Origin: Streptomyces venezuelae
Lineage (GTDB): Bacteria > Actinomycetota > Actinomycetes > Streptomycetales > Streptomycetaceae
Direction of reading: 5' to 3'
DNA: 64,000 nucleotides
Assembly (NCBI RefSeq): GCF_008642335.1
Contig: NZ_CP029191.1
Coordinates: 6,510,001 to 6,574,000 of the forward strand
Part shown: piece after piece, positions 17,981-26,218 of the stretch
How positions within the stretch are numbered: the stretch's first letter is position 1
How the letters are laid out: each line of letters begins with the position of its first letter
Made by a program: the position numbers and the translations under genes
Notes under the pieces: model-generated
Databases searched by the model: none
Told to the model about the DNA's origin: nothing
What the model saw: the letters and a program-made list of their open reading frames with translations, nothing else

Positions 17981-19468
17981 TTGCCCACGCCCGCATTCTC
18001 CGCCCTGCGCCCCGACTGGCTGTCCGACCCGAAGGTCTGGCGCACCGAGATCCTCGCCGGTCTCGTCGTCGGGCTCGCCCTGATCCCCGAGGCGATCTCG
18101 TTCTCGATCATCGCCGGGGTCGACCCTGCGATCGGCCTGTTCGCGTCGTTCACCATGGCCGTCACGATCTCGGTCGTCGGCGGCCGCCGCGCGATGATCT
18201 CCGCGGCGACCGGCGCCGTCGCCCTGGTGATCGCGCCGCTCAACCGCGAGCACGGCTTCGGCTATCTGGTCGCCGCCGTCGTCCTCGCCGGTGCCTTCCA
18301 GATCGTGCTCGGCGTGCTCGGCGTCGCCAAGCTGATGCGGTTCGTGCCGCGCAGCGTGATGGTCGGTTTCGTCAACGCCCTCGCCATCCTCGTGTTCATG
18401 GCGCAGGTACCGGAGATGCACGACGTGCCGTGGGCGGTCTACCCGCTCATCCTCGGCGGGCTCGCGCTCATGGTGTTCTTCCCGAAGGTCACCAAGGCGG
18501 TCCCGGCGCCGCTGGTCTCCATCGTCGTCCTGACGGCCATCACGGTCGCCGCGGGCATCGCCGTGCCGACCGTCGGCGACAAGGGCGAGCTGCCCTCGTC
18601 CCTGCCGGCGCCCGGCCTGCCCGACGTGCCGTTCACGTGGGCCACCCTGACCACCATCGCCCCCTACGCGCTCGCCATGGCGCTGGTCGGCCTGATGGAG
18701 TCCCTGATGACGGCCAAGCTCGTCGACGAGATCACGGACACGCACTCCTCCAAGACCCGCGAGTCCGTCGGCCAGGGCATCGCCAACATCGTCACCGGGT
18801 TCTTCGGCGGCATGGGCGGCTGCGCCATGATCGGCCAGACGATGATCAACGTACGGGTGTCGGGCGCCCGCACCCGCCTCTCCACGTTTCTCGCGGGCGC
18901 GTTCCTGCTGGTGCTGTGCGTCGTCTTCGGACCCGTGGTCTCCGACATCCCGATGGCCGCGCTGGTCGCCGTGATGGTGATGGTGTGCTTCGCGACCTTC
19001 GACTGGCACTCCGTCGCCCCGAAGACGCTGAAGCGGATGCCCGCCGGCGAGATCGTCGTCATGGTCGTCACCGTGGTCTGCGTGGTCGCCACGCACAATC
19101 TCGCCATCGGCGTCGTCGTCGGCACGATCACCGCGATGGTCGTCTTCGCCCAGCGCGTCGCCCACTTCACGAACGTCACCTCCGTCACCGCCCCCGACGG
19201 CGGCAGCGTCGTGCACTCCGTGACCGGCGAGCTGTTCTTCGCCTCGTCGAACGACCTCGTCACGCAGTTCGACTACGCCAAGGACCCGGACCGGGTCGTC
19301 ATCGACCTGTCGGCCGCGCACATCTGGGACGCCTCCACGGTGGCCGCGCTCGACGCCATCACCACCAAGTACCGGCAGCGCGGCAAGACCGTCGAGATCA
19401 TCGGCCTCAACCGGCCGAGCGCCGAGCGGTACGAGAGGCTCAGCGGCGGACTCTCCTCGACCGACTGA
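17981..19468 (+). CDS. SulP-family inorganic anion transporter with STAS domain
   Basis: The 495-residue protein has about 10-12 hydrophobic helices of the SulP (SLC26) fold, beginning with [22 protein letters not shown]-terminal STAS domain spans about residues 395-485 ([19 protein letters not shown]). SulP proteins move sulfate, bicarbonate or other anions. The start is taken as TTG 17981, since no ATG or GTG fits and the N-terminus [16 protein letters not shown] is typical. The ribosome site is weak. It ends inside a hairpin shared with the convergent agmatine deiminase gene. Confidence 0.9.
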   Translation: MPTPAFSALRPDWLSDPKVWRTEILAGLVVGLALIPEAISFSIIAGVDPAIGLFASFTMAVTISVVGGRRAMISAATGAVALVIAPLNREHGFGYLVAAVVLAGAFQIVLGVLGVAKLMRFVPRSVMVGFVNALAILVFMAQVPEMHDVPWAVYPLILGGLALMVFFPKVTKAVPAPLVSIVVLTAITVAAGIAVPTVGDKGELPSSLPAPGLPDVPFTWATLTTIAPYALAMALVGLMESLMTAKLVDEITDTHSSKTRESVGQGIANIVTGFFGGMGGCAMIGQTMINVRVSGARTRLSTFLAGAFLLVLCVVFGPVVSDIPMAALVAVMVMVCFATFDWHSVAPKTLKRMPAGEIVVMVVTVVCVVATHNLAIGVVVGTITAMVVFAQRVAHFTNVTSVTAPDGGSVVHSVTGELFFASSNDLVTQFDYAKDPDRVVIDLSAAHIWDASTVAALDAITTKYRQRGKTVEIIGLNRPSAERYERLSGGLSSTD

Positions 19469-19481
19469 GCGAGCTCAGTCG
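19462..19481. terminator. Bidirectional hairpin spanning both convergent stop codons
   Basis: CGACTGAGC (19462-19470) and GCTCAGTCG (19473-19481) are perfect inverted copies. The TGA of the SulP gene (19466-19468) and the TGA of the leftward agmatine deiminase gene (19475-19477) both lie inside it. It is too short of a T-tract to be a classical terminator on its own. Confidence 0.5.
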
Positions 19482-20590
19482 ACCGGCTCGCCCGGCTGGT
19501 CGTGCGTGGAGCAGTGGATGCCCCCGCCGCCGGACGCGATCGTGTCGATCCGCACCGGGACGACGTCGCGCCCGGGGAAGTGTTCCCGCAGGATGCTCCG
19601 CGCCCGGCCATCCGCCTTCCGGTCCCCGAATCTCGGCATGAAGACGGAGTCGTTGGCGACGTAGAAGTTCGCGTACGTCGACACGAAGTCGTCGCCCTCG
19701 CCCGTGATCCTCGCCAGGTCGGGCTGCGGCAGGTCGACGATCTCGAAGCGGCGCCCCTTCGCGTCCTCGGCCCTGCTCAGTACGTCCCTGGCCTGGTCGG
19801 CGGCGCGTGACCAGACGTCGGCGGGCGTGTCCGGGTGCGCCCGGTCCAGCAGGACGACGCCCGGCCCGGTGAACCGTACGAGGCTGTCCACGTGCGCGTC
19901 GGTGATGTCCTGACCGCGCACCCCGGCCAGCCACACGACCTTCTCGATGCCCAGGGTCCGTTCGAGCTCGGCCTCGATGTCGTCCCGGCTCCTCCCGGGG
20001 TTGCGGTTGTCGTTGACGACGGAGCTCTCGGTGACCAGGAGCGTGCCCTCGCCGTCCGTCTCCAGGGACCCGCCCTCGGCGACCAGCGGCGCCTTCCTGC
20101 GGGGGATGCGGTACTCGGACAGGAGGGCGCGGCCCACCCGGGCGTCATGGGTATGGACCTGTTTGTCGCCCCACCCGTTGAAGTTGAGGTCGACTCCGGT
20201 GACCTTGTCCCCTTCCTCCACGAACACCGGCACCGTGTCGCGCGCCCACAGGTCGTCGACCGCCAGCGGAATGACCTCGACGTCGCGCCCGCAGGCCTTC
20301 TGTGCGGCCGCGCGCTGCTCGGGGCGAGCCAGCATCACGACGTACTCGTACGCGGCGACGGCCCGCGCGATCCGGGCGATGTCCTCGCGCACGGAGGCGA
20401 GGTCCTCGCCCCACACGGAGTCCAGCGCGGGCCACGACATGAAGGTCCGCGCGTGGCTCTCCCATTCGGCGCCCATCCGGGGCGCCGCTGCCGCCCCGGC
20501 CATGTGGCAGGCGGAGGCGCCGAAGGCCGCGGCGCCGATGCCGGCGAGTGCGCGCAGGGCGGAGCGTCGGGCGGGCGGGGGAGGGGACAC
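19475..20590 (-). CDS. Agmatine deiminase family protein with Tat-like signal peptide
   Basis: The protein belongs to the agmatine deiminase / peptidylarginine deiminase (PPAD_ADI) family, which hydrolyses agmatine to N-carbamoylputrescine and ammonia. It shows DLWARDTVPVF, NGWGDKQ, EGGSLETDGEGTLL, and the catalytic Cys in GGGGIHCSTHDQPGEP near the C-terminus. The N-terminus PPPPARRSALRALAGIGAAA has twin arginines and a hydrophobic core, then ASAC, a poor lipobox, so export by Tat is likely. The GTG at 20590 is preferred because GGAG sits 6 nt upstream; longer starts exist. It is divergent from a TetR gene. Confidence 0.87.
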   Translation of the reverse strand: MSPPPPARRSALRALAGIGAAAFGASACHMAGAAAAPRMGAEWESHARTFMSWPALDSVWGEDLASVREDIARIARAVAAYEYVVMLARPEQRAAAQKACGRDVEVIPLAVDDLWARDTVPVFVEEGDKVTGVDLNFNGWGDKQVHTHDARVGRALLSEYRIPRRKAPLVAEGGSLETDGEGTLLVTESSVVNDNRNPGRSRDDIEAELERTLGIEKVVWLAGVRGQDITDAHVDSLVRFTGPGVVLLDRAHPDTPADVWSRAADQARDVLSRAEDAKGRRFEIVDLPQPDLARITGEGDDFVSTYANFYVANDSVFMPRFGDRKADGRARSILREHFPGRDVVPVRIDTIASGGGGIHCSTHDQPGEPVD

Positions 20591-20632
20591 GGGGGACTCC
20601 ACTCTCGAAGGTTGTCCTGCGACTCTGACACG

Positions 20633-20648
20633 GACTGAAAATTCAGTC
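20633..20648. promoter_or_regulatory. Palindromic operator candidate for the TetR regulator
   Basis: GACTGAAAATTCAGTC is an inverted repeat (GACTGAA/TTCAGTC around AA) in the 116-bp divergent promoter between the agmatine deiminase gene and the TetR gene. Size and place fit a TetR dimer site controlling both directions. Confidence 0.7.
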
Positions 20649-20706
20649 AAAGAGGCGGCGCGGGGTGGCCCACCCCGTCGGGGCGGCGGTCGGTAGGGTC
20701 TGGTCC

Positions 20707-21315
20707 ATGGCGCCCCGCACCACCCAGATCCTCGAAGCGGCCGCACGGCTGATCGCCCGCCGCGGAGTCCGCGGCCTGCGCGTCGAGGAGCTCGCCGCCG
20801 AGGCGGGTGTCTCGACCGGGCTGATCTACTACCACTTCAAGGACCGCACCGGGATCCTGCGCCACACGCTCGAGTTCATCAGCGACCGCGCCGAGCGCTA
20901 CACGACCGCGCGTGACGAGGGCGCCGCCCCGCCGGATCCGCGCGAGGAGCTCGTGGAGACCCTGCTCCTGGAGCTGCAGGACACCCCGGAGGTCAGGGAG
21001 AACAGCGCCGCCTGGGGCGAGTTGAGGGCGAGCGCCGTCTTCGACGACGCGCTCAGGGAGGACCTCGCGAGGGCGACCCAGGTGTGGGTGCAGGAGGTGT
21101 CCGCGCTCCTCGGCGCGGTCCGCCCGGCGGCTCCGGCGCACGCCCTCGCGGAGGCCGCCGAGCGCCTCACCGCCCACCTGGAAGGGCTCAGCATGCGCTG
21201 GCTCAGCGGCGGTCTGCGCATCGACCGGGCCCGTGACCTGATGCGGGGCGCGATCCGCGCGGAGCTGGCCGTGCTGGGCGCGGAGGGTTCGGAGGACGCC
21301 GGAGCAGTGGAGTAG
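20707..21315 (+). CDS. TetR-family transcriptional regulator
   Basis: The 202-residue protein has a classic TetR N-terminal HTH (ILEAAARLIARRGVRGLRVEELAAEAGVS, then TGLIYYHFKDRTGIL) and an all-helical ligand domain. It starts at ATG 20707. It faces the agmatine deiminase gene across a palindrome, so it probably represses that gene and itself, perhaps responding to a polyamine or related amine (inference). Confidence 0.92.
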   Translation: MAPRTTQILEAAARLIARRGVRGLRVEELAAEAGVSTGLIYYHFKDRTGILRHTLEFISDRAERYTTARDEGAAPPDPREELVETLLLELQDTPEVRENSAAWGELRASAVFDDALREDLARATQVWVQEVSALLGAVRPAAPAHALAEAAERLTAHLEGLSMRWLSGGLRIDRARDLMRGAIRAELAVLGAEGSEDAGAVE

Positions 21316-21364
21316 ACCTCTGGCGGAACTCCTGCACCGCGTGGTATAGACGTATGGAAGAAGT

Positions 21365-21841
21365 ATGAAGAAGTACCTTTCGGCCCGTCTCGGCCGACAG
21401 GCGGCGCACCGCCGGAAGGTCTGTCCCGTGCAAGCTTCTGATCCCGTTCCGCTTCCTGACCGCATTGGTGAACGCATCCCCGCGCATACCCGCAAGACAC
21501 CGTGGCTGCCCAGCCCCGGCACGGCCCGCAGGCTGCGCCGCGCGGGCATCGCGCGGGTGCTCGTCACCGGCTGTCTGGTCCGCGTGAGCCTGCGCGGCGA
21601 GATCACCGCCCGTGAGGCCGACTCGCTCGCCGCCCAGCTGCGCGACCTGGTCCAGGACGGCTGCCGTCATCTGATCGTGGACCTGTCCGAGGTCACCTAC
21701 CTCGCGCGGGAGGGCGCGGGCGTCTTCTTCGGCACGCTGCGGGCCCTCAGGGCGGTGGGCGGCACCCTCGCCGTGCGCGGCGCCTGCCCCCGGTCCGCGG
21801 CCACGCTGCACTGCCTGGGCATGGGCCGTCTCGCCGAGTAG
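21365..21841 (+). CDS. STAS-domain (anti-sigma-factor-antagonist-like) protein
   Basis: The 158-residue protein has a basic N-terminal tail of about 60 residues and a STAS domain (VSLRGEITAREADSLAAQL ... LIVDLSEVTYLAREGAGVFFG). At the place where SpoIIAA/RsbV proteins have the phosphorylated Ser in D-S-x-G, this one has A-R-E-G, so the usual kinase target is missing. ATG 21365 follows GGAAGAAG. It may be a constitutive or non-phosphorylated relative. Confidence 0.75.
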   Translation: MKKYLSARLGRQAAHRRKVCPVQASDPVPLPDRIGERIPAHTRKTPWLPSPGTARRLRRAGIARVLVTGCLVRVSLRGEITAREADSLAAQLRDLVQDGCRHLIVDLSEVTYLAREGAGVFFGTLRALRAVGGTLAVRGACPRSAATLHCLGMGRLAE

Positions 21842-21873
21842 GCGGGCACGTACGCGGACGGAAGCGCGGACGG

Positions 21874-22407
21874 TCAGGCGTCGACCGCGTTCCGCCGCGT
21901 GAAGCGGTGCCACCAGTGCCGTCGGCGCGGGTGGATGGCGCGGCCCAGCCGCCGCCCCAGCAGGACGTAACCGATCAGCGCGCCCGCCGTGTTCAGGATG
22001 ACGTCGTCGATGTCGAAGGTGCGGCCCGTCACGAACGCGCCCTGCGCCAGTTCGACCAGCACCATCGTCACCGCCGTCGCGATCCCGACGCGCACGAACC
22101 CGCGCGTGCGGGGGAGCACCACGGGCAGCAGCACACCGAACGGCACGCCCAGCAGGATGTTCCCGCCGAGTTGCTTGACGGTGTCGCGGAAGGCGGGCTG
22201 CGCGAGATACGCGTCGATGGAGTCGCCGGGGGTGAAGTTGCTGTGCGTCAGCGCCTCCGAACCCGCCGAAGGCTCCAGCGTCAGACGGGCGAGCACCAGG
22301 GCGAATCCGACCATGAAGGCGAAGGCCACCAGCATGGTCACCACCCGTGCCGCCGGTGACATGGGCGCCGCGCGCCGGTCCGCCTCGTAACGTCGTGTCC
22401 GTGCCAT
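21874..22407 (-). CDS. VanZ family membrane protein
   Basis: The 177-residue protein has four predicted helices and VanZ landmarks such as QLGGNILLGVPFGVLLPVVLP and DIDDVILNTAGALIGY. VanZ-like proteins are linked to glycopeptide resistance in some settings but usually have unknown roles. The start ATG 22407 has AGGAGG 5 nt upstream. It lies in the same direction as the DUF2267 gene, 25 bp away, and they may form an operon. Confidence 0.88.
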   Translation of the reverse strand: MARTRRYEADRRAAPMSPAARVVTMLVAFAFMVGFALVLARLTLEPSAGSEALTHSNFTPGDSIDAYLAQPAFRDTVKQLGGNILLGVPFGVLLPVVLPRTRGFVRVGIATAVTMVLVELAQGAFVTGRTFDIDDVILNTAGALIGYVLLGRRLGRAIHPRRRHWWHRFTRRNAVDA

Positions 22408-22432
22408 CAGCGCCTCCTGGTCCCTCGGTCCC

Positions 22433-22825
22433 TCACACCGGTTCCGTGCGGCCGAACAGTCCCGCGTGCCCCGGCGGGAGCTGCGTGAGGACGCGGCGCA
22501 GGAGCGCGTCGTCCGCCACGTCCGCGAGCGTGCCGAGCACCGAGGTGACGGCGCGGCGCGCCTCCGCCGTGTCCTGGGCGGTCCGTGCGGCCACCGCGTC
22601 GACGAACTCCACGGCGGACAGGGGCTCCGCGGCGGGTTCCGCGTCGGTGAGCAGGGCTCCGCACCCCTCGGGCAGCAGCCGGGCCAGATCGGTGCGGTCG
22701 TCGCCCACCAAGTGCGCGCCCAGGACGATCAGTACGTTCTCGACGGCGCCCGCGGCCTGCTGGCGGTCGGCGTAACCGCCGCGCTGCCGCACCCGGTCGA
22801 GGAGCGCTTCCAAGGATGTGTCCAT
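22433..22825 (-). CDS. DUF2267 domain protein
   Basis: The 130-residue soluble helical protein shows the DUF2267 pattern (ADRQQAAGAVENVLIVLGAHLVG ... DDRTDLARLLPEG, quoted in parts). These proteins are common in actinobacteria, often near stress or general membrane genes, and have no known biochemical role. It lies between the VanZ and YihY genes on the same strand. Confidence 0.82.
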   Translation of the reverse strand: MDTSLEALLDRVRQRGGYADRQQAAGAVENVLIVLGAHLVGDDRTDLARLLPEGCGALLTDAEPAAEPLSAVEFVDAVAARTAQDTAEARRAVTSVLGTLADVADDALLRRVLTQLPPGHAGLFGRTEPV

Positions 22826-22851
22826 CGTTGAGTCCCCGAGTCCCTGTCGTT

Positions 22852-22896
22852 GCAGTCCCTCTGGTGGCAGTCCGTGTGGTGACAGTCCCTCTGTGG
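22852..22896. repeat. Three tandem 15-bp repeats between DUF2267 and YihY genes
   Basis: GCAGTCCCTCTGGTG (22852-22866), GCAGTCCGTGTGGTG (22867-22881) and ACAGTCCCTCTGTGG (22882-22896) are imperfect tandem units filling most of the 73-bp gap. They could be slippage-generated spacer or a regulatory array. Confidence 0.7.
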
Positions 22897-22898
22897 CG

Positions 22899-23849
22899 TC
22901 AGCCGTTCATCCGGTTACCCGGAGAAAGCGTCGTGATGCCCCGTGCCTTCTCCACCTCGACCGTGAACTGCGCCCCCGCGAGCAGCGCGAGGTTGGACAC
23001 CCACAGCCACACCAGGAAGACGACGATGCCCGCGAGGGAGCCGTACAACTTGCCGTAGGTGCCGAACACCGTGGCGTACAGCGTGAACAGGCCCGAGGAG
23101 AGCAGCCAGAGCAGCGCGGACAGGAGTCCGCCGGGCAGGATGTGGCGCCAGCCGCGCGCCTCGGGCGGCGCGTTGCGGAACAGGACGAGGACGAGCAGCG
23201 CCACCAGGCAGACCAGCGCGGGCCACTTCAGGACGGTCCAGGCGGTCTGGCCCGCGTCGCCGACACCGATGCGGTGCCCCACGCTCTCGGCGACCGAACC
23301 GCTGAGCACGATCAACAGCGCGCTGGCGACGAGCAGACCGAGCAGCGTGATGGCGGTCATCACCACGCGGTGGCCCTTCCGCCACAGGGGACGGCAGTCC
23401 TTCACCCCGTGCATCGCGTGCAGCGCGCGCCGGAACACGGCCGCGTAACTCGACGCGGACCACACCGCGCTGACGGCGCCCGCGATCACCACGGTGAGCG
23501 CGGCGGAGCGCGCGTCCGCCATGTCGCTGAGCGCCTTGTGCAGGGAGCGGCCCGACTCGGCGGGGGCCCAGTCGGTGACCTCGGCGATGAGCGCCTGGGT
23601 CGTGGCGGGGCTGACGAGGCTGATGAGGCTGACGGTGACGAGCAGCGCGGGGAGCAGTGCGAGGATCGCGTAGTACGTCAGTGCCGCCGCCCAGTCCGAC
23701 ACGTCGTCGTCCCACATCGACACGGGGGTGCGGCGCAGCGCGGTGCGCCGCAGGGCCCAGGTGGACGGGGCGCCGGAGCCGGAGTCCCCCTTGCGGCCGT
23801 GCGGTGCCAGAGCCGGCGTTCCGTGGACGGCGGACGGTGAACTGTCCAT
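22899..23849 (-). CDS. YihY/virulence factor BrkB family membrane protein
   Basis: The 316-residue protein has six predicted helices and YihY landmarks (DWAAALTYYAILALLPALLV, YAAVFRRALHAMHGVKDCRP, GGLLSALLWLLSSGLFTLY, YGKLYGSLAGIVVFLVWLW). Despite the old name, it is not an RNase BN; the role is unknown. It starts at ATG 23849 behind AAAGAG. It reads toward the DUF2267 and VanZ genes. Confidence 0.9.
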   Translation of the reverse strand: MDSSPSAVHGTPALAPHGRKGDSGSGAPSTWALRRTALRRTPVSMWDDDVSDWAAALTYYAILALLPALLVTVSLISLVSPATTQALIAEVTDWAPAESGRSLHKALSDMADARSAALTVVIAGAVSAVWSASSYAAVFRRALHAMHGVKDCRPLWRKGHRVVMTAITLLGLLVASALLIVLSGSVAESVGHRIGVGDAGQTAWTVLKWPALVCLVALLVLVLFRNAPPEARGWRHILPGGLLSALLWLLSSGLFTLYATVFGTYGKLYGSLAGIVVFLVWLWVSNLALLAGAQFTVEVEKARGITTLSPGNRMNG

Positions 23850-23944
23850 AGGGCTGCTCTTTCTTGCATGTCGGCGGCGCGGATGCCGCCAGGTGTTCCC
23901 TGGTTCGTTTGCCCTGCCCGCGCGGTTTCGTGCCCGGAGACGAC

Positions 23945-23983
23945 AGAAGCCCTGGACTCCGGCATACGGAGTCCAGGGCTTCT
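23945..23983. terminator. Perfect 17-bp stem hairpin
   Basis: AGAAGCCCTGGACTCCG (23945-23961) and CGGAGTCCAGGGCTTCT (23967-23983) form a perfect 17-bp stem around GCATA. It starts 2 nt after the CCA end of the tRNA-like element on the minus strand and upstream of the YihY gene. It has no T-tract. Probably it ends the RNA transcript to its right; an alternative is part of a longer structured RNA. Confidence 0.6.
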
Positions 23984-23985
23984 TC

Positions 23986-24058
23986 TGGAGCGCTGGGCAG
24001 GCCTTGCACCTGCATTTCCCCGCAGGAAGCGGGGCGTCTTTCCTTGGACGACCAACGC
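23986..24058 (-). tRNA. tRNA-Gly(TCC)-like cloverleaf, degenerate T-loop
   Basis: On the minus strand the 73 nt fold as a cloverleaf. The acceptor GCGTTGG pairs with CCAGCGC, with one G-U, followed by T and an encoded CCA. The D-stem is only GTC/GAC with a GG-containing loop. The anticodon stem CCCCG/CGGGG encloses loop CTTCCTG, giving anticodon TCC (Gly). The T-stem GCAGG/CCTGC is perfect. T73 also fits tRNA-Gly. Against it, the T-loop TGCAAGG departs from TTCRANN and the D-stem is short. It may be a diverged, specialised or pseudo-tRNA. Confidence 0.5.
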
Positions 24059-24110
24059 CTGTCCCCCGACCGGAAGTCCGGCTTGAGGAGGCGATATTGA
24101 TCTTATCCCA

Positions 24111-24989
24111 TCAGAAGAGGTGCTCGGTACCGCCCCGGGCGGGGGAGTGGCCGAGCAGACGCGTCATCGACTCGGCGGCCCGCACGGCCGCGTCCGCGCA
24201 GCAGTTGTTGAACAGGACGTGCACCTCCTCTGTCCGTTCGGCGAGGGCGTGCAGGCGGGGGAGCCAGGAGCGGAGCTCGTCCTCGTCGTACGCGTACCGG
24301 AAGCGGTCCTCCTTGCTGCCCTGCCCCCATGAGGCGCTGCGGCCGTGGAACCGTACGACGGAGAGCGCGGGCACGGTGACCGGTGCGACGGGTGGCACGG
24401 CGGACGGCACCGACTGGTTCATGTCGACGGCGACCGCCGCCATGCCGTGCGAGGCGAGCAGCGCGCGCGTGGCCTCGGCGTTGCCGTCGCGCCACCAGTC
24501 GGGGTGGCGGAACTCCACCGCGACCGGCCAGCCGCGGGTGCGCCGCGCGGTGTCCGCTAGGAGTTCCCCGGCGCGCTCGCCCGGCCGCAGCCACGGCGGG
24601 AACTGGAACAGCACGCTCCCGAGCCGCCCGGCGTCGCGCAGCGGCGCGATCCCGGCGGTGAACCGTGCCCACACCTCGTCGAGGACACCCGCGTCCCGAG
24701 GACCGTCACGGAGGTCGGCGGGGAGCGCGGCGGGGCGCGTGGGGTGCCCGGTGAGTAGCGAGAACGCCTTCACGTCGAACGTGAAGCGGTCCGGCGTCCG
24801 CTCGGCCCAGAGCCGGCTGTTGCGCTCGCCGGGCAGCCCGTAATACGTCGAGTCCACCTCCACGACCGGGAACCGCTCGGCGTAGTACCGCAGCCGCCCC
24901 GCCGCGTCCCGCCGCCCGCGCGGGTACCAGCCGCTGCGGACCAGCGCCGGGTCGGTCCACGAACACGTGCCCACCAGGATGTCGCCCAT
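24111..24989 (-). CDS. DUF72 domain protein (YecE-like TIM barrel)
   Basis: The 292-residue protein has DUF72 signatures: ILVGTCSWTDPALVRSGWYP at the start, YYAERFPVVEVDSTYYGLP, FQFPPWLRPGE, VAVEFRHPDWW, VVRFHGRSASWGQGSKEDRF and HVLFNNCCADAAVRAAESM near the end. The family is widespread and uncharacterised. ATG 24989 is chosen since the conserved domain begins there; the ribosome site is not obvious and the frame stays open further upstream. It is divergent from the glycosyltransferase cluster. Confidence 0.87.
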   Translation of the reverse strand: MGDILVGTCSWTDPALVRSGWYPRGRRDAAGRLRYYAERFPVVEVDSTYYGLPGERNSRLWAERTPDRFTFDVKAFSLLTGHPTRPAALPADLRDGPRDAGVLDEVWARFTAGIAPLRDAGRLGSVLFQFPPWLRPGERAGELLADTARRTRGWPVAVEFRHPDWWRDGNAEATRALLASHGMAAVAVDMNQSVPSAVPPVAPVTVPALSVVRFHGRSASWGQGSKEDRFRYAYDEDELRSWLPRLHALAERTEEVHVLFNNCCADAAVRAAESMTRLLGHSPARGGTEHLF

Positions 24990-25123
24990 GGAGGCCCGGT
25001 ACCCGGATCCCGCACGGCGACAAGTGAGGGAGGCGATCACGCTCCGTTCCGCTCCGCATGCGCGATGCAGCGGCGCTCTACAGACTGGTGGGAAGTGCCC
25101 AGTCCCCGCACTGAGGAGTCGCC

Positions 25124-26218
25124 GTGCTCGAAGGAACGCCGCCGCCCCCCGCGTCCACCCGGGAGATCCGGGTCGCATCGGTGCCCGCGGGCCACGTGTA
25201 CGTACGCCACTGCTCCCCGGCGGAGCCCGACGGCGTCCTGCGCCTCGCCGACCCCCGGCCCAACGGCGCCCCCAGCACCTCCGCGCGCTGGTGGCCGCCG
25301 GTCATGCTGCAACCGGAGTGGGTCGAGGCCCACCACCGGGACTTCGACGTCTTCCACCTGCACTTCGGGTTCGACGCGCAGAGTCCCGACCAGCTGACCG
25401 CCCTCGTGGACACCCTGCGCGCCCATGACAAGCCGCTCGTCTATACCGTGCACGACCTGCGCAACCCCCACCAGCCCCGCCCCTCCGCCCACGACGAGGC
25501 CCTGAACGTCGTCATCCCCGCCGCCGACCGGCTCATCACCCTCACCCATGGCGCGGCGGCCACCATCAGCCGGCGCTGGGGCCGCGCGGCGACCGTCCTG
25601 CCCCACCCCCATGTGGTGGAACTGCCGCTCCTCGACCGGACCAGACCGTCCCGCGACCGGTTCCGGGTCGGCGTACACGCCAAGAGCCTGCGGCCGAACA
25701 TGGACGTGCTGCCCGTCGTGCGCGTCCTCGCGGACACCGTCGCCGGGCTTCCCGACGCCGAGCTCCAGGTCAACATCCACCGCGAGGTCGCGGACCCGTC
25801 CTCCCCGGCCCACGCCCCGCACCTGCTTGGCGAGCTCCGCGACCTCGACGAACGGGGCCGCCTCACGCTCGTCGTGCACGACTACTTCGACGACGAACAG
25901 CTCTGGGACTACCTCACCTCGCTCGACCTGTCCGTGCTGCCCTACCGGTTCGGCACGCACTCCGGGTGGCTGGAGGCCTGCCACGACCTGGGGACCGCCG
26001 TCGCCGCACCCGACTGCGGCTTCTACGCGCAACAGCGCCCCTGCCACACCTACGGGCACACCCAGGACAACGGCCTGGACGAGGAGTCCCTGCACAAGGC
26101 GGTCCTCGCCGCCCACGAGCAGCGACCGGCCCCGCGGGCCGCGGTGCGGCACCGGACACGGGAGCGCGCCGGCATCGCGGCGGCCCACCGAGCCCTCTAC
26201 ACCGACGTCCTCCGATGA
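25124..26218 (+). CDS. Glycosyltransferase, GT4/GT-B type (first of four)
   Basis: The 364-residue protein has a GT-B plan: an N-terminal domain with VFHLHFGFDAQ and YTVHDLRNPH, a linker with LPHPHVVELP, and a C-terminal nucleotide-sugar domain ending SVLPYRFGTHSGWLEACHDLG. It lacks a signal peptide and would act in the cytoplasm. GTG 25124 follows GAGGAG. It overlaps the next gene in ATGA, so the two are translationally coupled. Donor and acceptor are unknown. Confidence 0.82.
   Translation: MLEGTPPPPASTREIRVASVPAGHVYVRHCSPAEPDGVLRLADPRPNGAPSTSARWWPPVMLQPEWVEAHHRDFDVFHLHFGFDAQSPDQLTALVDTLRAHDKPLVYTVHDLRNPHQPRPSAHDEALNVVIPAADRLITLTHGAAATISRRWGRAATVLPHPHVVELPLLDRTRPSRDRFRVGVHAKSLRPNMDVLPVVRVLADTVAGLPDAELQVNIHREVADPSSPAHAPHLLGELRDLDERGRLTLVVHDYFDDEQLWDYLTSLDLSVLPYRFGTHSGWLEACHDLGTAVAAPDCGFYAQQRPCHTYGHTQDNGLDEESLHKAVLAAHEQRPAPRAAVRHRTRERAGIAAAHRALYTDVLR

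Noticed and set aside
23864-24100. Plus-strand frames through the hairpin and tRNA-like element
   Set aside because: They lack ribosome sites and recognisable domains; the perfect stems explain the sequence better.
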